This document shows, one piece after another, positions 38,478-48,200 of a stretch of DNA of 64,000 bases. Origin of the DNA: Cyclobacterium marinum DSM 745 (GTDB taxonomy: Bacteria; Bacteroidota; Bacteroidia; Cytophagales; Cyclobacteriaceae); NCBI RefSeq assembly GCF_000222485.1, contig NC_015914.1:1364001-1428000 (forward strand). Direction: 5' to 3'. Every line of letters begins with the position of its first letter. The stretch's first letter is position 1. The position numbers and the translations under genes were made by a program. Under the pieces are notes generated by a model that had not been told where the DNA came from, did not search any database, and was given only the letters and a program-made list of their open reading frames with translations.

Positions 38478-39935
38478 ATGAAAAAAATTTCCAACAGCCT
38501 ATTTTGGCGCTTGTCCCTATTTTTTCTAATTATCCTACTCATTATTTCAGGAGTATATATTTACACGACCCATAATTCATCATTGATTTATTCCCAAGAA
38601 ACTTCACAAAAACTAAACAGACCGCTTGCTGAAAGGGTAGCCAAGTTCACCCAACCATTTATCAATGGATCAATCAATGAAAAGGAGGTAGAAGACTTGT
38701 TCCACAATGTGATGGTTTTAAATCCTTCTGTTGAAGTTTATTTGCTTGATAAGGCAGGGGAAATACTTAGCTATTATGCCCCTTTTGGTCAAGTAAAACT
38801 TGACCGGATTGACCTTAGCCCTATTCATCGATTTATTAATGATAAAGAGGCATTTATTAAAGGGGAAGACCCAAGGAATCCCGGTATTCAAAAAATATTT
38901 TCAGCTGCTAGTATTGAAAACAATGAACAAATTGTTGGATATATTTATATCATTTTAGCAAGTGAAGAGTACACTAGTGTAACAGATATGCTTGCCCATA
39001 ATTATCAGATCAAATTGGCAACCAAGGCAGTAATCATCACATTCTTAACTGCAATAATCATCGGTTTGATCGTGATATGGTTCCTTACCAAAAATGTGAA
39101 TAAAATAAGTGTTGCAGTAAATCGATTCAAACAAGGTGACCTCAAAGCCCGCATTCGTTTACAATCAAAAGGTGAGTTATCTGTTTTGGCAAATAACATA
39201 GACGCAATGGCAGACACCATCGTCAACAATATCAATGAAATTCGTTCGGTTGAAAAGCTTAGGAAAGAATTAATTTCCAACATCTCCCATGACCTCAGAA
39301 CACCACTTACCTCTATTCAAGGGTACGCTGAAACCTTGGTTTTACTGGAAGAAAAGTTGGATAAAAAAACGAAGATCAAATATTTAAACACCATCCTTTC
39401 CAGTACACAAAGGGTAAAAAAAATGGTAGAAAATCTTTTTGAGATTTCAAAACTAGAAGCCCACCAAGTCGAAACTAAAAAAGAAACCTTTTCCATTAAT
39501 GAATTGCTTTCTGACATGGTTATGAAATTTGATTTAATGGCAAAAAGCAAATCCATCAACTTTAAGATTAACATGGCTGAAGACAATACCATGGTTTTTG
39601 CAGACATAGCTTTGATGGAAAGAGTTTTTCAAAACCTTTTGGAAAATGCCCTGAATCACACCCAATCAGGTGGAACAGTACTTATTTCCATAGAGAAAAA
39701 ACACAGATCCTCCATTGAAATTACAATAAAAGATACCGGTGTTGGTATTTCCTCCGAGGAGTTGCCCTATATTTTTGATCGGTATAAAAAAGGAGCTTAT
39801 GGAACGCACAAAGGCACCGGATTGGGTCTTGCTATTGTTAAAAAGATTCTAGAATTGCATAAGTTAGACATCAAAGTGGAAAGCGAGATGAATGTAGGTA
39901 CTTCGTTTTCCTTCAAACTCCCCGTCTATTCTTAA
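38478..39935 (+). CDS. Sensor histidine kinase with HAMP domain
   Basis: The 485 residues comprise membrane helix 1 (about 12-32), a periplasmic sensor segment (about 33-175), membrane helix 2 (about 177-202), HAMP (about 203-255), HisKA with phospho-acceptor H271 (NISHDLRTPLTS), and an HATPase domain with N box ENALNH, G1 DTGVGIS, F box and G2 GTGLGLAI. It is the cognate partner of the adjacent response regulator. The stimulus is unknown. The stop codon lies 10 bp before a second copy of the TTTTGTGA repeat. Confidence 0.95.
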   Translation: MKKISNSLFWRLSLFFLIILLIISGVYIYTTHNSSLIYSQETSQKLNRPLAERVAKFTQPFINGSINEKEVEDLFHNVMVLNPSVEVYLLDKAGEILSYYAPFGQVKLDRIDLSPIHRFINDKEAFIKGEDPRNPGIQKIFSAASIENNEQIVGYIYIILASEEYTSVTDMLAHNYQIKLATKAVIITFLTAIIIGLIVIWFLTKNVNKISVAVNRFKQGDLKARIRLQSKGELSVLANNIDAMADTIVNNINEIRSVEKLRKELISNISHDLRTPLTSIQGYAETLVLLEEKLDKKTKIKYLNTILSSTQRVKKMVENLFEISKLEAHQVETKKETFSINELLSDMVMKFDLMAKSKSINFKINMAEDNTMVFADIALMERVFQNLLENALNHTQSGGTVLISIEKKHRSSIEITIKDTGVGISSEELPYIFDRYKKGAYGTHKGTGLGLAIVKKILELHKLDIKVESEMNVGTSFSFKLPVYS

Positions 39936-39945
39936 AAATTGATTT

Positions 39946-39964
39946 TTTTGTGATCCTTTCGTGA
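39946..39964. promoter_or_regulatory. Second TTTTGTGA/TTTCGTGA tandem site
   Basis: TTTTGTGA (39946-39953) and TTTCGTGA (39957-39964) are again 11 bp apart, matching the site ahead of the response regulator. A TATTTTG sequence about 12 bp later could be a -7 element, an activator-like geometry for the downstream gene. Confidence 0.65.
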
Positions 39965-40238
39965 TATCCTATTACTTATTTTGATCAAACAAAATAAGAA
40001 CCTTTATCACAATGAGAAAGCCCTTTATTCTAAAATATTCCATCTCACGTATTCAAGTGACAACCAACTGGAATGTTTAAAGCCGGATTATGCAAAGGGA
40101 TTTCCTGAGCTTTCTCAGGAATTGATCTTTCCACTAGAAATTCAACCTGTTTGTATTGATCCAATCATTTAATAAAAGGTCTATTGGATATTTCTGATTA
40201 AAGGCTGGTCTTTGGCCATTGGTTAGCCCCATTAAACT

Positions 40239-40270
40239 AACCCCAAAGACAAGGGGTTTCTTATCCTTTT
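40239..40270 (+). terminator. Weak stem-loop in the spondin leader
   Basis: AACCCC and GGGGTT are separated by an 8-bp loop and followed by TCTTATCCTTTT. The 6-bp stem is short. It could end the two-component operon transcript or shape the leader of the spondin gene. Confidence 0.35.
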
Positions 40271-40339
40271 CTATATAGCTAAAGGTGGGTACCCAATGGT
40301 TTGCCCAATAAATCAATTCTTAACCAAAAACATATTACC

Positions 40340-41587
40340 ATGAAAAATGTAAGATTATTTAGCTTTTCAGCCATTATCGCTTCATTAGTGATGCTCAATG
40401 GATGCGACACAAAGGAAGATGAAATGCCGGAGACAATGAGCAGTGAGTTCACTGTTACTATCGAGAATATTTTTGAAGCCAAAGATTTCTTTAATACCGG
40501 AACAACTGGGTTAATTACTCCGGGAAATAGTGAAACTTTCAGTTTCAATGCTGGCATTGGGCACAGTTTAAGTTTTGCGACAATGCTTGTTGAATCCAAC
40601 GATTTATTTTACTCCCCTGATGAAAATGGAATCCCATTATATGATGAAGATGGGAATCCTGTCACAGGAGATGTTAGCACCATGATTTCATTATGGGATG
40701 CGGGTACCGAAATAAATGAAGCTCCAGGAACAGGTCCCAATCAACCAATTAGACAAAGTGAGATGAACACTGGCCCTTCTGAAAACAACCCGGTAAACAT
40801 AGTTAATGATGCCTTTAATTATCCTTCAACCCAAGAAAGTATCAAAGTAGAAATTGCCCATGATGGAGGTACGATGTTTACCATTTCCATTACCAATACT
40901 TCAGAAAACACCGAATTGCCTTCTCCTTTTGCCCCGGGTGTCTGGGTCATTCATAACCTTGATCAAATGCCAATTTTCTCAATCAATGAAATAGCAGGAA
41001 TTGGTTTGGAACCCTTGGCTGAGGATGGAGATAATTCCATTTTAAATACTGAAGTAATGAACAATACAGGGTTCTTTTCCCCTCTAGCACCCGGTGCTTT
41101 TAGTATAGGTACTGACAACATAATTTTTATGGACGGACAATCCGCAGGGGCAGCATTGGAAAGTTTAGCTGAGGATGGAGATGCCTCAGGCTTTGACAAT
41201 GTCTTCAATACACCGATTGGAATGACTTCACCTGGCCCCTTGCTTCCGGGAAGCGCTTATTCTTTTACCTTCACTGCAGAAAAAGGAGACAAACTATCAT
41301 TTGCAAGTATGTTGGTAGAATCAAATGATTGGGTTATAGGGACAGATAAGTTGGAGTTATTTTCAAATGGTATGGCCATTTCAGGTGAGATTACCGGCGA
41401 TGTCTATTTATATGATGCCGGAACCGAAGAGGATGAATACGCCGGTGCAGGTAATAATCAACCTTTGAGACAATCCGAACCAAATACAGGTATTGATGAA
41501 GAAGGTATTATTAGTATGGAAGCTAATCCTTCTGATAATATTCCATCCATAACTGAGATGGTAAGGGTCACTATCTCTCCGATGTAA
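40340..41587 (+). CDS. Lipoprotein with two spondin-N-like domains
   Basis: From ATG 40340 the protein has 415 residues and a lipobox Cys at 22 (LNGCDTKED). It has two copies of a spondin_N-like domain (about 30-215 and 216-415). The copies share FTVTIEN/FTFTAEKG-type strands, LSFATMLVESNDLF versus LSFASMLVESNDWV, SLWDAGTE versus YLYDAGTE, and NQPIRQSEMNTG versus NQPLRQSEPNTG. The first copy is followed by a linker with two similar GLEPLAEDGDNS/ALESLAEDGDAS units. It is presumably surface or periplasmic. A TTTTGTGA operator about 375 bp upstream suggests control by the preceding two-component system. Confidence 0.87.
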   Translation: MKNVRLFSFSAIIASLVMLNGCDTKEDEMPETMSSEFTVTIENIFEAKDFFNTGTTGLITPGNSETFSFNAGIGHSLSFATMLVESNDLFYSPDENGIPLYDEDGNPVTGDVSTMISLWDAGTEINEAPGTGPNQPIRQSEMNTGPSENNPVNIVNDAFNYPSTQESIKVEIAHDGGTMFTISITNTSENTELPSPFAPGVWVIHNLDQMPIFSINEIAGIGLEPLAEDGDNSILNTEVMNNTGFFSPLAPGAFSIGTDNIIFMDGQSAGAALESLAEDGDASGFDNVFNTPIGMTSPGPLLPGSAYSFTFTAEKGDKLSFASMLVESNDWVIGTDKLELFSNGMAISGEITGDVYLYDAGTEEDEYAGAGNNQPLRQSEPNTGIDEEGIISMEANPSDNIPSITEMVRVTISPM

Positions 41588-41607
41588 AAAGCCTTAATTA
41601 GCTTATA

Positions 41608-41648
41608 AGCCGAAGTATCCGCTTTCGATCGGTACTTCGGCTTTTTAA
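41608..41648 (+). terminator. Intrinsic terminator after the spondin-domain gene
   Basis: Arms AGCCGAAGTA and TACTTCGGCT are perfect, with a GC-containing loop and a TTTTTAA tail. Confidence 0.9.
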
Positions 41649-41780
41649 TTGGCTCATCTATTTCATTCTAAAATTATTTCTTTTTTTTGTTAAAAACCCC
41701 TCCAAACACACTACAGTGAAACCATTTATTAACCACTCTTCCTTAATTTAATCCGTTTATATCATGAAATTTAATTACGT

Positions 41781-41802
41781 ATTTGTATATTCAAATACAA
41801 AT
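41781..41802. promoter_or_regulatory. Palindrome upstream of the PAS kinase
   Basis: The 8-bp perfect arms ATTTGTAT (41781-41788) and ATACAAAT (41795-41802) surround ATTCAA, 29 bp before the gene start. It is a candidate operator; its regulator is unknown. Confidence 0.4.
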
Positions 41803-41831
41803 CACCTTTTTATTTAAAATTATTCTTAATT

Positions 41832-44483
41832 ATGTCATTTTCCAGAGGCCCTTTAGGTATTAAAGCAGCAAATCAAATACCTGAATTATTGGTCTATTGG
41901 GATACTAATGAAATTTGCCAATTTGCTAACACTGCATTTTTAAAATGGCTTGGTAAATCCTCCGAAAAGGTAATTGGTAAACTAACCCTTAGAGAAGCAT
42001 TAGGCCAAAGTTATCAGAAGCAAATTACTCATTTGGAGAAAGTATTAGCAGGACACCAGCAAAATTTCACTTTAGAAATAAAAAATAAGCAGGTAACTTC
42101 TCATTTTTTTTCTGTTCGCTATACTCCAGACATTGAAAATGATAAACGTCTTGGGTTCACTGCTTTTTACTCCCCACAAACAGGTATTCTCTCCAACGCC
42201 ATAAAAAAGCCAATATCAATAAATCTCCATGAAAATATTCTTGAATTTGCTCCGGATGCCATTGTTATAATCAACAGTTCAGGGACCATACTATATGTTA
42301 ATCAACAATTTGAAAATATTTTCGGGTATGCTAATCATGAAGCAATTGGCCAGGAAATAGAGTTTTTACTCCCGGAAAAATTGAGGGAAAAACACAAATC
42401 TCACATCAAATCTTTTTTTCGCTCATCCAATTTCAGGCCCATGGGGAAAGGGTTGGAATTATTTGGACAGAGAAAGAATGGAGAAAATTTCAATGTTGAA
42501 ATAAGCCTTATACCCGTCCTATCCAATGGAGATTCTTTAGTAATGGCTTCCATAAGAGATGTTTCACAACAAACAAGAATTGAAACAGAGCTGGAAGAAA
42601 GCAACAAGCGTAATGCCATCTTCATTCAGCAATCACCTTATGCAATAGCCATGTTAGACCAAGAAATGCGGTATATGGCCGTTTCTAAAAAATGGATTAA
42701 AGATTATGTCTTGAAGGGTGAAGAAATAATAGGGAAATCTCATTTCAAAATTTTCCCTAACATTGAGGAAGATCGGAAGCAGATTTATCATAGATGCTTG
42801 ACAGAAAAAAGAATTTTTAAAAAAGAAGAGCTAATAATAGGAGATGACGGGAGCAACAAATGGATTAAATCTGATGTACGCCCTTGGTATGCTTCAGAAA
42901 ATAAAGTAGGTGGGTTACTCATTCATACTGAAGATATCACAACTATAAAAAATGAAGAGAATGAGAAAAAAAGGATTGAAGCCATCTTGGAAAAGACCAA
43001 CGAAATTTCAAGAATAGGAACATGGGAATTTAATTTAGAAGAAGAAAAGTTAATCTGGAGTAAGGTGGTTCGTGAAATTCATGAAGTCCCAGAAGACTTT
43101 GTACCGGATGTCAATACAGCCATCAATTTTTATAAAGAAGGGAGAAGTCGTGAATTGATAAGTCAAGCGGTTAAACATGCTTTAGAAAAAGGAGATTCTT
43201 ATGATTTGGAGATTGAATTGGTCACTGCAAAAGGAAATGAAGTATGGGTGAGAGCAATTGGACAAGCAGAGTTTATTGGAGGACAGTGTAAACGAATATT
43301 TGGTATTTTTCAAGACATCACTTCGGTAAAAAAAGCTGAAATAAAGCTAAGTCGTGTCAATGAGGAGTTAAATGCCATGTTAAACTCTGAATTGGTTTCA
43401 GTGATCGGCACAGACAATCAAGGTACAATCAATCACTTCAACCGGGGAGCTGAAAAAATGCTTCAATATTCTAGGTCTGAGATGATAGGTAAAAAAACGC
43501 CTCAAGTATTTCATACCATAGAGGAAATGGAAAAAGCTAGCGTGGAAATTTCTAGAAAGGTTGGTAGAAAAGTTTCCGGCTTAAGTATTTTTACAGAAAT
43601 TGCAAACCAGTATGAACATGGTGCTCAAGAATGGACCTATGTTAGAAAGGACGGCAAACATATTTCAGTGCTTCTAGCGCTCACTTCATTAAAAAATAAC
43701 CAAGGAGAAGTTTTTGGCTTTTTGGGTATCGCTACTGACATTACTGAATTAGTGGAAAATCAAAATAAACTAAAAAAGGCAAATGAAAATCTAGAAGTAT
43801 TGACTGAAAAACTCACTTCTCAAAACCTTCAACTTGCCAATTTCGCTCACATCACTTCTCATAATCTGAGAGCACCTGCAAACAATTTGAATTCCCTACT
43901 CCAATTCTATCATACTAGCGAAGGGCAGGAAATAAAAAGCACCATTATTGAAAACTTTGAAACTGTCAGCAAACATTTAATTAGCACTTTGGATAATTTA
44001 GTTGATTTACTAAAAATTCAACATGAGGGTTCCAAAAAAATTGAAATACTGACCTTTAATGAAGTATTGGAAAAGACCAAAGAGATGCTGGTTGGCCATA
44101 TTATGGAATCAGATGCACAAATAATTGCAGATTTTTCCCAAGCACCAAAAATAACCTTTAACCGTATTTTCTTGGAAAGCATTTTCCTGAACCTTGTAGG
44201 AAATGCCATAAAATACCGATCTCCAGATAGGAAACCTATCATTCAATTGCAATCCAAAAAAGAGTCTGGTCGTATCCTACTTTCGGTAAAAGACAATGGT
44301 TTAGGCATTGACCTAAAAAAACACGGAAGAAATTTATTTGGCCTTCATAAAACTTTCCATGAAAACAAAGAAGCCAAGGGAATAGGGTTATTTTTAACAA
44401 AAAAACACGTAGAAGCAATGGGCGGCATTATCACAGCCAAAAGTGAAGTAGGGCTTGGAACTACCTTTACCATAAAATTTTAA
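41832..44483 (+). CDS. Soluble multi-PAS sensor histidine kinase
   Basis: The 883 residues contain no membrane helix. Four to five PAS/PAC repeats are visible (roughly 10-110, 135-250, 255-385, 390-510 and 515-645), with PAC-like GFLGIATDITE at the end of the last. A coiled-coil linker leads to a His box at H677 (HITSHNLRAPANNL) and an HATPase domain (about 780-880; N box NLVGNAIKYR, DNGLGIDLKKHG, G2 AKGIGLFLTKK). There is no receiver domain and no adjacent response regulator, so its partner is elsewhere. Confidence 0.93.
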   Translation: MSFSRGPLGIKAANQIPELLVYWDTNEICQFANTAFLKWLGKSSEKVIGKLTLREALGQSYQKQITHLEKVLAGHQQNFTLEIKNKQVTSHFFSVRYTPDIENDKRLGFTAFYSPQTGILSNAIKKPISINLHENILEFAPDAIVIINSSGTILYVNQQFENIFGYANHEAIGQEIEFLLPEKLREKHKSHIKSFFRSSNFRPMGKGLELFGQRKNGENFNVEISLIPVLSNGDSLVMASIRDVSQQTRIETELEESNKRNAIFIQQSPYAIAMLDQEMRYMAVSKKWIKDYVLKGEEIIGKSHFKIFPNIEEDRKQIYHRCLTEKRIFKKEELIIGDDGSNKWIKSDVRPWYASENKVGGLLIHTEDITTIKNEENEKKRIEAILEKTNEISRIGTWEFNLEEEKLIWSKVVREIHEVPEDFVPDVNTAINFYKEGRSRELISQAVKHALEKGDSYDLEIELVTAKGNEVWVRAIGQAEFIGGQCKRIFGIFQDITSVKKAEIKLSRVNEELNAMLNSELVSVIGTDNQGTINHFNRGAEKMLQYSRSEMIGKKTPQVFHTIEEMEKASVEISRKVGRKVSGLSIFTEIANQYEHGAQEWTYVRKDGKHISVLLALTSLKNNQGEVFGFLGIATDITELVENQNKLKKANENLEVLTEKLTSQNLQLANFAHITSHNLRAPANNLNSLLQFYHTSEGQEIKSTIIENFETVSKHLISTLDNLVDLLKIQHEGSKKIEILTFNEVLEKTKEMLVGHIMESDAQIIADFSQAPKITFNRIFLESIFLNLVGNAIKYRSPDRKPIIQLQSKKESGRILLSVKDNGLGIDLKKHGRNLFGLHKTFHENKEAKGIGLFLTKKHVEAMGGIITAKSEVGLGTTFTIKF

Positions 44484-44587
44484 ATCAAAACTAAACGTGG
44501 ATTTTGTAGATTTGGTAAATCTCGATTTTTTAAGTTTAATAAAGTAAAATTCCCTCATCATTTCCGAAATTTGTCTAAAAAAAAGAA

Positions 44588-44914
44588 ATGAATTGGATCG
44601 TATTGATTTTTGCCGGATTGTTTGAAGTAGCCTTCGCTTTTTGTCTAGGAAAAGCCAAAGACAGTGCAGGAAATGAAATGTACCTTTGGTATGCAGGATT
44701 TATCCTTGCCCTTTTCATCAGCATGAGTTTTTTGATCAAGGCAACCCAGTCTTTACCCATAGGAACTGCCTATGCCGTTTGGACGGGAATTGGAGCAGTT
44801 GGGACAGTATTGGTGGGGATTTTGGTTTTTAAAGAGCCTGCCACATTTTGGAGAATCCTGTTTCTTACAAGCTTGGTAGGCTCCATAATAGGGCTAAAGG
44901 TAGTTTCCAATTAA
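44588..44914 (+). CDS. sugE: SMR family exporter of the Gdx/SugE type
   Basis: This 108-residue, four-helix small multidrug resistance protein has the essential Glu at E13 in AGLFEVAFA and the GTAYAVWTGIGAVGT signature. Together with the short N-terminus (MNWIVLIFAGL) this matches the Gdx (SugE) guanidinium-exporter branch rather than EmrE. No guanidine riboswitch was recognised in the 100 bp upstream. It is monocistronic. Confidence 0.9.
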   Translation: MNWIVLIFAGLFEVAFAFCLGKAKDSAGNEMYLWYAGFILALFISMSFLIKATQSLPIGTAYAVWTGIGAVGTVLVGILVFKEPATFWRILFLTSLVGSIIGLKVVSN

Positions 44915-44964
44915 TTAGCCTTTTAAAATTAAATGAGGATTTATAAGACCCTAGAAAAATGTTG

Positions 44965-45019
44965 GGCTAAAGCCTGTATATTCCTTAGGCTATTCCAATC
45001 CCCCAGCTAAAGCTGGGGG
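44965..45019. repeat. REP-like hairpins
   Basis: GGCTAAAGCC (44965-44974) and a perfect hairpin with 9-bp arms CCCCCAGCT/AGCTGGGGG (45000-45019) resemble repeated palindromes seen in many Bacteroidota genomes, often linked to Y1-type (REP-associated) transposases. No such transposase is in this window. Confidence 0.65.
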
Positions 45020-45104
45020 CTATTGACTTTTTTATGATCGATTCGAAAGGTCAATTGAAAATGTAAAACCATTTACGTTTTTGCCAAAATTATTATATTA
45101 ATGC

Positions 45105-45255
45105 ACCCCCTCAATAAGAACGGGCTAAAGCCAGTTTGTAAATTGGTTAAAAAGTTTCATCCGGCTTTAGCCAAAAATAGACTGAGAATGAATTTTATAT
45201 TAATCCTCCCTTTTCTTAACAACTCTATGGCTTCGACAAGCTCAGCCACCGGTAG
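45105..45255 (+). repeat. Dispersed repeat, copy A (left flank of island)
   Basis: About 150 bp that recur in the same orientation at 52309-52461. Shared blocks include ACCCCCTCAATA at the left end, TTTTATATTAA and CCTCCCTTTTCT in the middle, and CAAGCTCAGCC followed by CCGGTAG at the right end. Inside are arms GGCTAAAGCC (45123-45132) and GGCTTTAGCC (45163-45172). Confidence 0.75.
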
Positions 45256-45291
45256 CTTAATTTGCCAACGCTCATAGCTCTTTTCTAATCC

Positions 45292-48200
45292 TTAATTTAT
45301 CTCCATAAAATCAATTTTATCAATCTCCTTCATTAGCCTAGCTGTTTCTGAAAGGGCCACAATGATTTTTTGGTAATGTAAAATGTCCTCAAACTCCAAT
45401 TGACGACCTTTGCGGTCTTTGAGCCACTTCTGGGCAGGCTGGTAACCACCGATGCAAAAGACCCAGGGGATCTCAGGCACATTGTCAAAATACTGGGTAG
45501 CATTGATATAAACTTTACCTTCTTTATATATGGGTTTTACGACTTCGTTATCCCCATCAATAGGATATTGGGTAATGTATTCCTCGACTTTAGGGCTTTC
45601 TAATAAATGGATTTGCCGTATTTCTCCGCCCAATTTCACCAATTGCCAAAAGGTTTCCTGATCTTCCGGATAAGGCACTCTTGGGAAATCTATCTTTAAA
45701 AATTCTTTGTACTTCTCCCGGTAACTTGGGGAATGCAATACCGCATAGATATAATCCAAAAGGTCTATTGGAGCAAAATTTTCTCCGGATGCTGAGCCTG
45801 TCGAAGTATCCTTCTCGGGTATAAAATTCAACCCCAATTTCTCAGCTATTTGCTTTACTATTTCTGGGTTTAGGTTTGGGATTCTGAATGATTCACCCGA
45901 CTCATTAATGGTTTCTTGATAATTATTTTCTGAATATAAATATAAAGGAGAACAATAACTACCGTCATATGGTGTCGCAATTTTATGTTGACCTAGCGGG
46001 ATATTAGTAGTGAACACTGCAAAATTTTCCTTAGTCTGCCTCGTAAATATTAATCCTAAATTATCATTTAAAAGATTATCATTTAACTCTGGTCTATGGT
46101 AATCAAAGGCATAGCTTCCATATAACATAAACCTTTTATCGAACGGGCGATAAAGACATTTGACAGGCTTTGAATTTTTGCTTATACTTTTCCGCGCTTT
46201 TTCTAAGCTCCAATCACGGTTGTCTAAAAGTCTATATTTTTTCCGAAGGTTGATTGTATCTAAATCATCATTAATAAAATCATTAATTCTTATTTGGGCA
46301 TCACTTTCCCGAAAAGCAATTGCAAATCCATCCCTATGAGAATTTGGTCCAAGAAGACATATATCAAATAATACATTTAGAAAAAAACCTTGGCTATAGT
46401 CTTCTTCTGCTTCAAAGTCCTTTTGATTGAAGTAATATTTTGGTAATATATTTGGAAGCTCTTTATAGGGGACTGTTTTAATTGAATTTTCGTTTAAAAA
46501 ATGATACTTCAATTCTCGTTTACCATATAAATCATAGTGAAAAACCTTTCCTAACTCAGTTAGATTTTTTCTTCCTGTTTTAACAAATATATTAATGGAA
46601 ACTCCCTGTTGAATATCGAAGACATTAGTATCTACACTTCCGTCAGGTGCAGTTTCTTTTTTCTTACTGTTCCCATGTAAATCAATGGTGTAAATTTTAT
46701 CGTAGGTTTTTAGCAGATGCCAACGCATTCCTCGAAAAGTAGGATTGTCTAAGAATCCGTGTGGATTGATAAAAGCCAAAACCCCACTTCCATTTTTCTC
46801 AATATAATGCTGCCCATACCGCAAAAATTTTACATAATCATCATTTATCCATTTTGGGTTTCGTTCTTTTAATTTTTCCTTTCCACCCGGCTCCTTTTTA
46901 TAGTCTTCCATTAGACTCATTATCCATTCGCCTTTGTTCGCACTTTCTCCACTGTAGGGTGGATTCCCAATTACACACATTACGGGCGTATCTCGTTTGA
47001 TATGGTTGGCTTCATTGGCTTCTGTACTTAGCCAGTTGGCAAATAAAGTTCCTGTATCCTTATTGTGTTCTTCCAGGCTATTGGTCAGGTAAACTTTAAA
47101 CCGCTGATTGGAGGTTGGTTTGAATCCTGTTTCGGTCAATAGCAAATCCAATTTCAAATGCGCCATGGCATAACTCGCCATTAGCAATTCAAAACCGTTT
47201 AGCCGTGGCAATAAATGCGTTTCCACATAATTGCTCCATATGCCCTGTTGCCCTTCAAACTTCTTGTGAATGTGTTTGACCACTTCAGCAAGGAAAGTAC
47301 CTGTACCTGTGGCCGGGTCGAGGATTTGTACCTTATGTACTTCTTTATCTACTTGTTTATATCCTGTAGCTGATCGTTTATCGGGTGTTTGGCTGTTTAC
47401 TTTTATGGTCGTTTTGCTGGTGTCTGCAAGTCCCTGAGGTAAATCAAATTCTGTTTTTAGGATATCATCTACAGCCCTCACTATAAAGTTTACCACGGGT
47501 TGGGGTGTGTACCATACGCCACGAGATTTACGCAATTTGGGATCGTATTCGCTTAGAAAGGTTTCGTAAAAGTGGATAATCGGGTCTTCCATTTTGGTGG
47601 ATTTCCCGTAGTTCTTCAAAATCTCCTCCACATTACAAGCCATGAAAATTTCTGTCAAACTATCCACTACCCACTTGATACGGTCGTCAATGTCCGGCCC
47701 GGCTATATAGCCAAAGAGCTTTCGCAAAAAAGGATTGGACTTTGGAATAAGTTCGGCCGCTTCCTGCCTGCTGAAATTCTCCAAAGTAGGATCATGCAAG
47801 CGTGCAGCAAACATGCCATATGCAATGGTTTGCGCATAGACGTCTGCAAATCCTTGTGGGGTGATGTCATGAATCAAGATTTGCTTGAAAGCCAGCATTT
47901 GATCTTTCAGGGTACTGTCTTCCTGGTTTTCTTCATCACTTGTAAGGGCTTTGCCTATAATGTCTGAAAGAAGGCGGGCTTTGCCTGCCATCATTTCAGC
48001 CAATTTCTTTGGACTCTTTATGGTTTGCCCAATATGGCTACCAAAGTCTTTGATTAGGTTTTCAAAGCTATCAAAGTTATCCGGTAAAGGTTTTATCCCC
48101 TTGTCCGTGATTTCTGCAATGGGGATTTTGGTAATGAATTCCCCTTCCCTGTACAGGTGGAAGTGGAGGTAGTCCGTAAAAATCAAATTGTTCAATGAAG

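Larger units (their letters stand above)
39936..40339. other. Long leader/intergenic region upstream of the spondin-domain gene
   Basis: About 400 bp that begin with the TTTTGTGA operator and end at the spondin-domain gene. An open frame at 39981-40172 starts with TTG and resembles nothing. A short AACCCC/GGGGTT stem at 40239-40258 followed by T-rich DNA could be a weak terminator or leader structure. Confidence 0.5.
44915..45291. other. REP-rich intergenic region
   Basis: About 375 bp between sugE and the leftward ISP gene, filled with short hairpins of a repetitive-extragenic-palindrome character and ending with repeat copy A. No supported gene. Confidence 0.6.

Noticed and set aside
39981..40172. 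63-residue open frame after the sensor kinase
   Set aside because: TTG start at the probable promoter, no RBS and no protein-like pattern; kept only as part of the leader description.
44484..44587. Guanidine riboswitch before the SMR exporter gene
   Set aside because: No recognisable guanidine-I, -II or -III core was seen in the 100-bp leader.
44941..45260. Insertion sequence or transposase remnant
   Set aside because: Only hairpin repeats are visible; no transposase-like reading frame on either strand.
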